From Pteria penguin (lineage: Eukaryota; Mollusca; Bivalvia; Pterioida; Pteriidae): a DNA stretch of 64,000 nucleotides. The notes beneath the pieces were generated by a model. It ran no database searches and was not told where the DNA came from. It saw only the letters and a program-made list of their open reading frames with translations. The DNA lies in the NCBI GenBank assembly GCA_035048485.1, contig CM068587.1, forward strand, positions 48,382,496 to 48,446,495, given 5' to 3'. Every line of letters begins with the position of its first letter. Position 1 is the first letter of the stretch. Below are positions 1 through 12,800 of this stretch, piece after piece. The position numbers and the translations under genes were made by a program.

Positions 1-242
1 ATCATCTACTACTTCTGAAAAAAAAAAAAAATCATTGAAGAAGTGTTTTCTTAAGATAATTTTGATGACAGTCTTACAAGAAATAACAAGAAAACGAAAC
101 ATCTTCCATATACTTAAATCTGATATCAGTTAACTTTATCTACTTTTATTACTTCTCTGGTGATGAAAAATGTATTCATATGAACCTCCTCATATTGTTG
201 ATTGTCGATTTTTATTTTCTCTTTCATTCCTTTTATTTTCAG
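1..242 (+). other. 3' end of copy A intron 1
   Basis: Matches copy C intron 1 from about 57452 to 57687. The acceptor TTTTCAG precedes exon 2. It has no E1 insertion. Copy A exon 1 and its promoter should lie roughly 0.75 kb upstream of the window. Confidence 0.7.
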
Positions 243-3200
243 TACCAACAATTAGAGAGTCTTGTTCAACTACATGCACAGGTGAGCCTTATAACTTTCT
301 TCTTATTATCACAAATTGTCTTATTTTGCGATTGGATTATACATATGTATTACATTATATATGAAATTTATCTCGTCTAAATCATTGATGCAATACATGC
401 TGTTTTTTTTTATATTGATATAGGAACTAACAAATTTGGATACCAGCCAGGAACAACATACGAATTTGACTATGATGTGGACACAACAACTCTCCTACAA
501 GGTGCATCTGAGGGCCTATCAGGACTGAAGATGTCAGCCAAGGTCCAGCTGGAAGTTCTCTCAAAATGTGATTTGGTTTTGAAGGTAAAATCATTTTCCA
601 TATAATCCAACACAGTGAACATAATTAAGATACCTGTAAAGATATTGTATTAACATAGTCTTCAATCGCTTACATGAGATTATTTTATTAATATTCAGTA
701 CTTTATTATTCATACTATTTTGAATCACATACTTTCTCATTCAGGTGGACAGTGTATCACTCCACGAACGAGACCCAAATTCTCCCAAAAACTTCCTGAT
801 CTCTGCAGTCACAAGTGAATTCAGACAAGCAATTGAAGAACATCCATTGCGATTTTCCTTTCAAGATGGCCGCGTAGACTCTCTTTGCCCATCTGACAGT
901 GAGAGATCTTGGGTGCTAAATATCAAGAAAGGTATCCTTTCTATGGTGCAAAACACAATGGATGATTTGACTACTGACCAAAACGTGAAGGAGGTAATAA
1001 AACCTTGAAAATGGTACATGATTCCATTCTGATAATATTTGAGCAGTAGATAATTAAACTGTAGCTGATATATTGCTATATTGTGTATGTAATATTTAAA
1101 TGGTTTTTAATACAACTTTATTGCATTATTCGATTATTTTGTTAAGACCGATGTTGCTGGCACATGCGATGCTGATTACACTGTTGAGAAGAATGGATGG
1201 TACAGCGTAACAGTGAAAAAGAGCAAAAATCTGTTAGGATGCACTGAGCGTCATTCATTGAAAAGTGCTCTCCAGGGAACACCATATAGCGTGCCATCCG
1301 TAAGTCATTACTGCATAGACACCATTCAAATATAAAATATACTTTTAAATGAAACATTTTAATGAACAATGTGTTGTACATGAAATATAAAAGTAGTTTT
1401 TATCTTCAGGAGATTCAATCGTTACCAATAATGAAAAGCTCTCATGATTGTCAACAAGAGATTAGTAAAGCTGGAATACTGAAGAGCTCAACATGTGCTG
1501 AAAGCCACATATTTAGACCATTTAGTCGCGAATCGAGTGGTGCAGTGACAAATAGCAAACAGACCTTAACATACGTCAGTGAACGCAGTGGTGTTTCCAA
1601 TCCAAGTATGTCCTTCTTCAGTATAGATTCATTACATACATAATAATCAAGATAATGTTATACTAAGTAAATTGACTCTGTGTTTTTCTATTAATGTATA
1701 CTGCATTGCTTTTTTAATTATATGTCTGGCTTTGTAGGGACTGTAAACAGGAAAACCAGCATGACATATGAGCACACAGATGATGCTACGAAAACATTGA
1801 CGACAAGAAAACAGGTGGAAGAGAAACTCGTCGAAATATGTTCTTCTACGAAGGAAGATGTTCGCCCTGAAACTCCTCGCCTTTTCGCCGACCTTGTTAC
1901 ATTGTTAAAAACAGTTGATGCTTCTACACTAGAAACACTTTATGAAACTGTAAAGAGAGGGTCTCTTTGTTCCGACAACAACAGCAAAGTCAGGTAAATA
2001 CATAGACGAAAGAAAAGAAGATAACTGACTCAGCTATACGTAAAAGTAGCTACGAATGCAAAGCAAATAAAATAATGATATGGTATCGCAAAATATTCAT
2101 GTGTTATGTAGTTTCAGTGCTGACTTAGAATAGTCAACTAAAGCGATACTCGTCACTTAATTGGTGTAGTTAACCAGTTTACGAGTCAACTTTTCCATTC
2201 ACTACAAAAGCAATAGGATGAAAAACATATAATATAGCGAGACACAATAAAACGTCATGATTTTACACACAATGAGACTGTAAATATTATTGCTATGTTT
2301 TGAAAATGTTTAATAATATGACCATTGCATTACAGTAAATTCTTTACTGACGCAATTCCAATGATTGAAACAAGTTCGTCATTACGCATGCTCGTAAAAT
2401 TGATCAATGATAACGAAATCACTGGAACAGAAGCAGATATGTGGCTTACGACTCTAAGCTTTATTCAACGACCAACAAAAGACATGTTGAACGAAATCAA
2501 GGTAAGAGAGCAGTATTGAAAAATAAAATAAAAGACATGGCTGTAAATAAATTAAGCTGCTATTCAAGCAAGTTTTTCCTAAATTTTTACTAAACACGCA
2601 AAAGTAATGATACTATTTTCTATCTTTTCAATAGCCAATCGTCACAAAGAATGGGAATTCTATGCTCGCAGTGAGTTCACTCCTGAATAATTACTGCAAA
2701 ACAACTTCATGCGACATGGACTTTGATGTCAAAGAAATTGTGTCAACAATGGAAAATAAAATTGGATATGGATGCTACGTTGATGATAACAATATCGAAA
2801 CTGTAAGTTATACTTTACTAAAAAATTACTTATTGTTGTAAAAAGTTATTAACTAGGTACATAGTACATGTACAGGAGAATATCACTACACACAACCGTT
2901 TTGTTTCAATTTATAGGTAGTAATAACTCTACGTGCACTTGGTAACGCTGGTTACATTTCATCTGCACTTCCAACCATCACAACCTGTCTGAATAGAAAG
3001 GAAAACCCCATGGAGGTTAGAGTAGCTGCTGCTGAGGCATTTCGAAGAGCTTCCTGTGACATCGATGTAAGACCAATATCAAAATATATATTGTACCATC
3101 TGTTCCTTACTTTAACAGAAATGACGATAATTAAAATCACATTTATGTACAGTTAAAAGAGAAAACAGAAGACATCTGACTAAGCTGTATGACACAAATC

Positions 3201-3835
3201 ACCAAGGACATGCACCTAAATAAACAATTACAGTTAATTCATTTAAATTTGTTTTACAGAGAAGCGAGATTAGCCGAATTTTTCAGGACCAGAAAATAGA
3301 TTCTGAACTGAGGATTGTAGCATACCTATCCCTTATGGAATGTCCATCGGACTCTGTTATAACGACAGTTAAGACCGCACTGGAATCAGAAGAGGTGAAC
3401 CAGGTCGGATCATTTGTTTGGTCACATCTCACAAACCTCATGGAAACATCTAATCCACTGAAACAAGATATACGATCTATTCTTGAAGACGAAACTCTGA
3501 AAAAAGAATTCAATATGGACAATAGGAAATTTTCCAGAAACTACGAATGGTCTCTTTTCTTGGAGAAACTGAACACAGGCGCATCAGTAGAAAGCAACAT
3601 GATTTGGTCCTCTAATTCCTTTATTCCAAGGTCCGTGATGGCGAACCTTACGTTGGATCTTTTCGGACAGTCCATCAATCTATTTGAAGTTGGAGGCAGA
3701 ATTGAAGGATTGGAATACTTCCTCGAAACATATTTCGGACCAAATGGTTACTTTGCAGAAAAGGCTGTCAACGAAGCCACCAAACAAGTTGTAAAAGGCA
3801 TCGATACCAAGAAAATGAACAACATTGACAACCAG
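243..3835 (+). CDS. Copy A exons 2-11: N-terminal LLT (vitellogenin-N) lipid-transfer module
   Basis: These exons encode about residues 17-721. The mature N-terminus carries a short Cys-containing stretch (SCSTTCTG), then KFGYQPGTTYEFDYDVDTTT, a typical LLTP beta-barrel start. Exon 10 encodes VVITLRALGNAGYISSALP and RVAAAEAFRRASCDID, the helical-domain signature shared by vitellogenin, MTP, apoB and apolipophorin. Exon 11 is 576 bp and encodes the rest of the helical superstructure into the first open beta sheet. In this family the module forms the lipid pocket that starts particle assembly in the ER. Exon 3 begins GTNKFG here, the same as copy C and unlike GNNKFG in copy B. Confidence 0.88.
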
Positions 3836-6800
3836 GTCTGAATGGAAATTAGTTTTCAGTTTTCTGCATATATTTCCTATATTTTATTAAAATACACACA
3901 TTGAAGTTTAAAATCATTTCAATAATACTTACTTAGAATTTGTCAATATATATGATTTCAGTTTACATCAGAAATGGATAAACTCAAAGGGGCCCTCTAC
4001 TTAAGAATGTTTGGAAATGATATCAGATACAGCAGCTTCCGTGGTTCCAAAGACATCCTTGGCGGAAACGGTTTCAATATCTTGGAGCTACTCATTAGTC
4101 TGTCCAAAAATCATGATTATAGCTTTACACAGAACTTGATGTTTTTGAACAGTGGTCTGACTATTCCAACATCTGCTGGTTTCCCTGTGAATCTGAAAGT
4201 CAATGGAACATCAACAATGGATTTCAAAGCCTCCGGAAAGGTCGACCTCCGTAAGCTAGGAACCAGTCCAAGAAGTTTAGTAGTGACTGGACTTATTCGT
4301 CCAAGGTACATGATTTCAAAAGTTATTTCTATCAGTATGATAGTAAGATAAACACAAATGTTGTACATTAAGGCATTCACAAAAATATTAAAACAATGAT
4401 ATATCAAAATGTTTCAGTGCTGCAGTAGAAATTTCAAGCATGATGAGTGTAGATGCTTTCGTCACAAAGAGTGGAATGAAAATGGTATCAACCCTTCACA
4501 CTAGTACTCAACTTAAAGGAGCAATTTCATTGAAAGACGGCCAAGTGTTTAGTGCCGAATGGGAACCAAGTGACAAGACAGAAATTCTCAACGTGAAGTA
4601 AGCATTAAAACTCAATGTTGAAACACATAACCTATTGATACAATTGTTACTTTTCTTGTTATTTTTAGATTTATGTCCACTGTGGTACATTGTTGTCAGT
4701 GCCATAGTCATGTGACACCAGTTACTTTCGTATTTTACATTATAAGCAGAATGCACCATTTGATATGAAATTCCTTCTTTCTTAAGATCTTCCTTTTTCA
4801 CCGTTCACCGTGAAACAGAAAAAGAACAGAAAATGATTACAGCCAACAGACAAAAGAAAGAAATGTGTACCGGTAACAGAATGGCAAAGATTACTGGTTT
4901 AGAACTGTGTGGTGAATTACAGTTTCCAAATGCATCTCTGAAGGCAGATGCTCCATATTTCCCATTTACTGGACCAGTTTCACTTGATCTTGCTCTTTTC
5001 AAACGTGACAGCCACAAGTCATATAAGATGCAAACTAACCTCATCAATGTGAGTATTTGATTGTTTCTTTGGATTGTTGATAAATAAAAATTCTTCGCTG
5101 ATTTATAATAAATGGATTTAGGGCTGCGGTCATATCTTACCAACTTGAGTCTATTTCTTGAGTCATTATATCATTCTTTTTGCCTCACGAGACATAAAAG
5201 GTTTTGATAGAAGGATTGTCTGATAGAATACCATCAAATTGGTGATGTATTATGTTTCATCTAATTTCAAAATATATTTTTTTAAGGAGAATAAGTACTT
5301 ATTTAAATTCATTGCATTATAAATGTTTTTGCAGAACCGAAAAGAAATGAACATGAAAGTTTATTTCAACACACCTGGATCTAAAGTGGACAGACAATTA
5401 TCAGCCAGTATGGTACTGAAGAAAGCTGAAAAGACCCTGAAGATGAATATGATCTCACCATGGAAAAAAGCAAGTTATGAGGGTAAGAAGGAATATGGAT
5501 TACGTTGGAAATTTTTCATAATGTTCCATTATTAATTTGGCAATCATACGAGAATGAAAAAAATGTAAACAAATTGTTGTCTTTTTTGATAACAGGAGAA
5601 ATTGTATCAACAAAAGATATGAAGAAAGTTGGTGGTGTTTTGACTATTGACGGAAGCAACACTTATCAAGCCAACGCCCAGCTCTCAAGGTCAAGAAAGG
5701 GTAACTCCTTCATATACAGTCCCCTTGTGGAAATAATTGTTCCCAAGATGAAAGCAATCATACTAAAAGGAGAGGTTGAATACCGCCCTTCACAACTCTT
5801 GGACAGCGAACTTACACTCACAGGAATCTCAAAAACACCTATTGTAACTAAAGGTACGTCAATGTTATATAATGACTTTGTATACAGAAAATTTCTGAAA
5901 TGAAACTTTTTTCTTTAATAACAATGAAAGATGTCATAAACTCTTCAAAGTAATACGTGTATGAAAAAAAAAAGTTTAAGTAGTATATAAAATAAAAATA
6001 TTATTACAGCTTTGTATGACGGTAAAATTGATTATTATATACTGCATTAGTAAATACCATCGGTGTACAATGAAATACGTAAAACTAATTTAATTATTTT
6101 CAGTATCATTCATGAACAAGAAAGTAATTGTTTCCGCGAAAGCTTCTATCAGTTTCGAAAAGAAGAAGGAGTATGCATTTGAGACTAGCCTTCAGACATA
6201 TCAAACCAAAAAGTCAATCCGACATAGACCATTCCTATCGATAAGAAGTCCAACAAGAACTTATGTTGCCTTTGGTGGTTCAGCTGAGGTTAAATATGGC
6301 AAAGCACTAGTACTTGATTTTACCATGGATCAAATTACAAGTAAACCAATGAAAGTTTTAGGTACGACACTTTTATAAACTAGTGATAAAATTAACCAAG
6401 TAAACTAAATGAAATCCCTTATAATAAAACCTTGATCATGAAGAATTTGCGATTCCATATTAGAGTTTATTATCTTTTAGTGCGATTAAGGGATGAAACA
6501 TCAAAGAAAAACCAAAAGTACAGAGCAAAGATTGATATTCGCACACCACTTCTAACAACCAAAATCGGATCTAACTTTGTTAAAAGAGGATCGAAAGCCG
6601 TGATATTCCGTTCCACAGCCAATTACGTTATTCCTCGTGTCGCCAGGGATACAGTCAAACTGAATGCCAAAATGAATTTTGCAAGTACAAGGAGCATGAA
6701 AGCTGTAAAAGGAAACTTGTAAGTAATAACGACTTTTTCGTTTGATAAACCGAATCCGAATTCATCGAAATGCAGTATGATTCTATTAGCATTTTATTTT

Positions 6801-9800
6801 TAGATTCAGATATTCATGCTTGGATACTGAATTTAACGTTAAATTAAGAATAACTGACGATGTTTTTATCACAGGGATGTTGCTTTCAAAAAGGCTACTC
6901 ATCTTAATGGCAGAACCGTTTTTAACTTACAACACAATAAGAAACATTCTGAAGGAGAATTTGACATGAGATACGGCGACAAGAAAGATGCCAGCAAACG
7001 AGTGTATCTACAGACCATAATGAATCATATCCGAATTTCTAAATTAAAGAAAATTCAGTATGATATCAACAGCAAGGCACTTATCCCTGCTTTGGTAAGT
7101 TGGGTCTTGTTTTTTGGATGCCGTTGATCAGTTATTCAGATTACATTATCCCATCTTTATCTTGTTACGTGCTTTTTAAAATATTTTGAAATAAGATATT
7201 GAAACGCCTTTATATTCTCTAGGGTATTGATTTGCAAGTGAAGGGAGAACACTCACAATCTCCAAACACAGTAGACTCCAAACTGGCATTATCGACAGGA
7301 AAGAAATCTTCATATGAGGGCTCAATCAGTCTGAAAGACAAATCAAAGAAAACAAAAACCTACATTGGTGTTGCAAAGGTATCATATCCTGGAAACGATA
7401 TGGAAATCAAAAGCGAACTTACACAACCAAATGCCAGAAAGTATATTAATAAATTGTCAGCCACCTTGGGAAAAGGCAATTCATTCGCTTCAGAGACTAT
7501 TTACCGTAACGTCGATACAGATGAACACGAAGTCTCCACAACAATTTCTCTTCCCAACACCAAACCATTTACCTTATCTGGGAAATGCAAGCTCGATTCC
7601 AAAAACCTCCAAGCTGCTGCCCAACTTAAGAGCGGAAATGATGTTTATGCCTTCTCATCTTCTTCTAAATATAGACCTGGTGCAATCCTTGATATCTCCA
7701 CTGACATCAGATATCCATCAAGACGAATCACTGCCGAAATTGGTATCAAAAACAAAAAGCCACTGTATTCAAGCCGACTTGATGTGAAATGGGATGCAGA
7801 TAAAGATGCTTCTAAAAGATACCAACTGAGGGCAGATATAAAGTATGAAAATATAGACAATATTGCAGTAGAACTAGGAAAATCTTGTCCAGAGGGAAAA
7901 TATGAACTCAACTTCAAGCACAATGGTGGAAGTCAATATGTGTCTCATGCCGACTTGAAATGGGGTAATAATAAGAAGATTTCGATTGATAGTGCTTTCA
8001 AGAACAAGAAAGGGGCATTAACAGGATCGTTGAAATTGAAATCTCCATTCCAGAAAATCAGATCAGTTTCCATTGAGATGGAACACAGCGATAAAGACAC
8101 CGACTCAACTTCCACACTTAAAGTAGATTGGGCACCTATGGAACAGATTTCTTCTACGTTAACATTGAAAAAACCTATGCTTTGGAGTAATCTAGAGGGC
8201 AATCTCGCAATCAAAACACCATTTACTGGTTTTGAAAAAACATCACTAGATCTTAAACACAGCCTGACAAACAAACTTCAGTCATCATTGGGTATGTCAT
8301 GGAATCGCGATAACGCCCAGTTAAATATTCTAGCAGAAAGCAAGGGACAAAAGACCAATGACCTCCTTGGCAGATTCAGTCTTCAGTCAACATTCACTGG
8401 TGTGAGATCTCTTTCCTTAGCTGCAAAACACAGTGACAACGGCAACAAGTTTGATAACACTGTTACGTTTGAGGTGAATGGACAGTCATACAGCTATGAA
8501 GGAGAAACAACACACTATAGGTCAGGATGGCAGATACAGAATAGTGGACGTGTTATGTTGATTTCTCCAACAAGAAGGTATGAAACTACATGGTCACATA
8601 GAAATGCAGGATCCGATTTGCGTTCATCATTGAAATCTAATTTTAATGGACAAGTTGTTGAATTGACCCTCAACTCCAAAGAAAACATGGCATTTGAGAG
8701 TGGATCAATGTCTCTCAATATTGGAATAAAAACTCCATCTGACCTTCTTAAAGACGCTGATTTCAGCTTGACTCATGAACACAGAAGAGGATTCATTGAT
8801 ACAAATATTCAATTCAATAAAGAGAAACGACCGATTATGTCATTATCTAATAATTACATCAGACGAAGTGGGCAAGTTACATCAGCTTTTGATACCAATA
8901 TGTTGGGAGAGAGAAAAACACTGAAAACCTCTGCAAACTATGCCTCATATCCATTGACGGGAAATGTGGAACTGTCTTTCAACGGCAAATCAGCTGCAAG
9001 CATGGATGGAAAACTGAATTTCGTTTCAGACCTGATAGACGGAAGTCTCAATATGAAATCTGGAATCAGGTATCTTTCTGATATTAAGCTTACCATTAAT
9101 CAAAACAAAGAACGAAACAGTTTAGTAACACGTGGAATGCTTCAGTATGAAAATGGAAAATCCATAACTCTAGAAAGTCAATACCAATGGAACAGAAAGA
9201 AGAGTTCATCCCTTATTGTGACAACTCCCTTTGAATCTTTCAAAAGACTAACAGTGGGAGCCGAATTAACAGGAAATTTAGAATCGTTCCATTCCTCTGC
9301 ACATTTCCAACTGCAACCAACAATTGGCCCCTTCTCATCAACTGCTCAATGGAGTACTTTTGGGGGTGTTTTGGCTAACTTCCGTATCGAAACACCGTTT
9401 AAGCAAATTCCTGGTCTTAAGATATCTTTGAAAAGCGACATGGACAAAGAGAACAGAAATTCTGACTTGACAGTTGAAATATTCCCAGCCAAATATGTCA
9501 AAATTGAAACTTCAATAAGACCAAAGATAGACGATCTAGAGGGCATTATCAGTATCAAAACTCATTCTGACAATGTACCCTTCGTGGGAGCAGTTGTTCG
9601 TCATGCCGGAAATATGAAAGCCTTTGTGAGCCATGGTGAAATAGAATACGCTGTCGGAAAAAAACTTGAAGCTGATGTATCTCTGACCAACAACAGAAAG
9701 GTAGAAGGAACTGTAGTTCTCAAATCTCCATTTTCTGAGGATATGTCCGCAGTAATCAATCATGAGGGGGTTACATCCGACTTCAGATCTTCTGGATTTA

Positions 9801-12800
9801 TTCAGTATGGCAAGGTCAAGAAGCTAGACATTAAAGCAGCATTCAAAAATGGCATTTCTACTGAGGGAAATATTCGAGTCAAGACACCCCTTACAGATCC
9901 TCTATCTTCTGCTTTTAACTTTAAGAATGAACAAGGAGAGATGATGACACATGCGGAAGCACAATACGGAAGCAAAAAATATGAGGTTGATTTCAAATAC
10001 AATAATAAGAAAAAAATCGAAAGCTCTCTGACCATCAAATCACCACATCATAATGATATTTCAGTCAACGTACATCATTCTGGTGATCTCAAGTCTTTCC
10101 GATCCCATGCAGATGGACAATATGGTAGTAAAAAGTATGAAGGTGATTTATCGTATTCCAACAATGATGATTTCATCAGTTCTCTGGTTCTAAAATCACC
10201 ACAGTTTAGCGATGTCTCACTGATGATCACACATAATGGTGGACTAAGTAACTTTGCTTCACATGCCGAGGTCAAATATGGACGGGAAGACAAGTATGCC
10301 ACAGATATCAATTTTAAAAATGGAAATAAAATTGCAGGTTCATTCAGCGTGAAAGTACCCAAACAGAAAGATATTACAGCTTCATTTTCACATGAAGGGT
10401 CACTCAAAAAATTCAAAACCAGTGGAAATATTCAACTGACACCAAAAGTTAAGATGAATGTTGACATGTCTTTCTCACGAGGTAAAAGAACAGTTGGTGT
10501 GTTTTCCTTGAAATCGCCTAGCATGTCAAATATCGACGCCCAACTCAAACATTCCGGAGATCTCAAGGACATGAGCAGTCTTTTCAACCTGAAGATGGAC
10601 AAAAAGAAAATTGTAGATTTAAGTGTTGGACTTACAAGTAAGAAGAGAATCATCGGTACCATGAAAATCATCACGACATTAATGGATGATGTTTCCATGA
10701 AATTTGTGCATAAAGGAAGACGTACAAACTTCAAACTTCAAACTGATATGTCGCTTGGAAAAGAGAAATATGCTGCTGATGTTGCATTCAAATGTAAACC
10801 AAACATTAAAGTCACCGTCACTGCTGCAACACCCATCAAAGGGCTTCGTAAACTGAAGGCCGACTTTGCACACAGCGGAACCATAAAAAGTTTCAAGTCT
10901 CAAGCATCATTTGGTTCCGGAAAGGAAAAATACACCGGGAACCTCAAGTTTACAATGAAACCAAACCTCATTACAGATATATCAATTGAGACTCCAGTTA
11001 AAGGCCTAAAGAAAATCGGTGCTCTCATCACTCACGAGGGTTCTTTGAGTAACTTTAAATGTCACGGAGAAATTACTAAAGGCAAATCAAAAGAATTTAA
11101 TGCTGATATCACCTTTACCGCTGCACCAGCATTATCAACATTTGTATCCATACAAACACCATTTAAACGATATGAAAACACTGAACTGTCTTTATCTCAT
11201 CAAGGTAGCGTCAGAAATTTCCAAAGCAAAATGAAGTTGGTTGGTCTCAAAGGAAAAACTATTGCACTCGTAGCAAAGGCAGATATTGAAAGGGACTTTT
11301 CAACAGCTGTAAGTATTCAAACACCATTCAGAGGATTTGAAATAATTAGCGGAGCAGCATCCCATACTGGTACGTGGAGAGATTTTGTGACAAGAGCCGA
11401 ATTAGACAATGGATCCCCAGCAAAATATACGGGAGAAGTGAGCTTCAGCATGAAAGACAAAATATCTGGAGAAATACAAATAAAAACCCCTCTTCCAGGA
11501 AAAGAAGTAATGCGAGCTGCCTTCTCTCAAGAGGGAACATTAAATAATTTCATATCGCACGCTGAAATTCAATGCGTTAAAAGTAAAACCGAAGCCGATG
11601 TAACTTTCAGTTCCATAGGAAATATTGAGGGAAATGTGATGGTAAACAGTCCATATTTCAAGCCCATAAAGGCCGTCATATCTGCAAAATCCTCACCTTA
11701 TAACGCAAAACTCGCTGCCACATACGGAAAGAAACAGCTGATAAATGGACAATTCAAACTTAACACTAACAAGAATATTAAAGGATCCGTTAGCATCAAG
11801 ACCTGGTTTGCACCAGAAGCGAAAGCAACATTGTCTCAAGAAGGAAATATCAAAAATTTCCGTACACAATGTGAACTGTCTTATGGAAATCACAAATTCC
11901 AATCTGATACATCATTTGATGCTCGCAAAGATATCACAGCCTCCACTACTTTACTTATTCCATCCATTGGTATAGATACCTCATCTGCCACTCTTTCGTT
12001 TTCGGGAGACTTGACAAATCTTCGAGCTCGAGCTGACTGTTCAGTAAATAGGAAAACAGAGGGTGAAATTGATGTTACTTTCAATTCAAAGGGACCTGTT
12101 ACAGGTGCAGTTGCTATTCGAACACCGTTTACAGCAGCCAGAGAATTCACTCTGTCTTTTAAACACAACGGAAAAGTGACTGACTTCACCTCACAGGCTG
12201 AATATTCTATGAATGGTGAAAAAGGAGATGCTGAGATCGTATTTGATATTGATGGTGACATTAACATGCAGGGTAGTATCAAACATCCAATGATTCAGCC
12301 AATATCGTTTGAAATTACTCACAGTGGAAACAAAAATCAGTTCAAATCACATGCTCAAGTGATCTATAAAGGCAAAAAACAAGTGGTTTCTGATATATTT
12401 TTCAGCAGTTCTCCGTCTTTGGAATTTTCGGCGAAGCTGAACGCAAATTGCCCAGCAGTACAAAGTGCTGAAGCAAACCTTTCTCACAAGGGAACATCAA
12501 GAAACTTCCGCTCCCAATCAGTATTCATCCTGAATGGAGACAAAACAAGCGCAAAACTCACATATGACTCTAGAAACGGAATTGAAGGCAAACTTGTCCT
12601 GAAAACACCGATGTCGAGAGATTTTATCGCTTCATTCAACCACAATGGTGATCGTCAAAAATTTAAATCTGAAGGCAGCCTCGAATATAGCGGCAAACGT
12701 CAATATCACGTGGAATCAACGCTTAATACTTTGAGAGACATAAATGGGAAAATAACATTACAAACACCACGAGATACGTATTCAACGGGTTTAAACCACG

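Noticed and set aside
141..242. A short frame starting with MYSYEPPHIVD in intron 1 as an alternative first exon.
   Set aside because: Copies B and C show a clear signal-peptide exon behind a TATA promoter. This frame simply reads through the exon 2 acceptor.
5323..5903. Two overlapping frames near 5505-5535 suggest a frameshift.
   Set aside because: A GT-AG intron at 5483-5595 joins exons 15 and 16 in phase 1; the overlap is intronic sequence.
10478..10489. RGKR, a perfect furin consensus, at about residue 2443.
   Set aside because: It lies in the middle of a beta repeat, far from the known apolipophorin cleavage region, and one match in 5600 Lys/Arg-rich residues is expected by chance.
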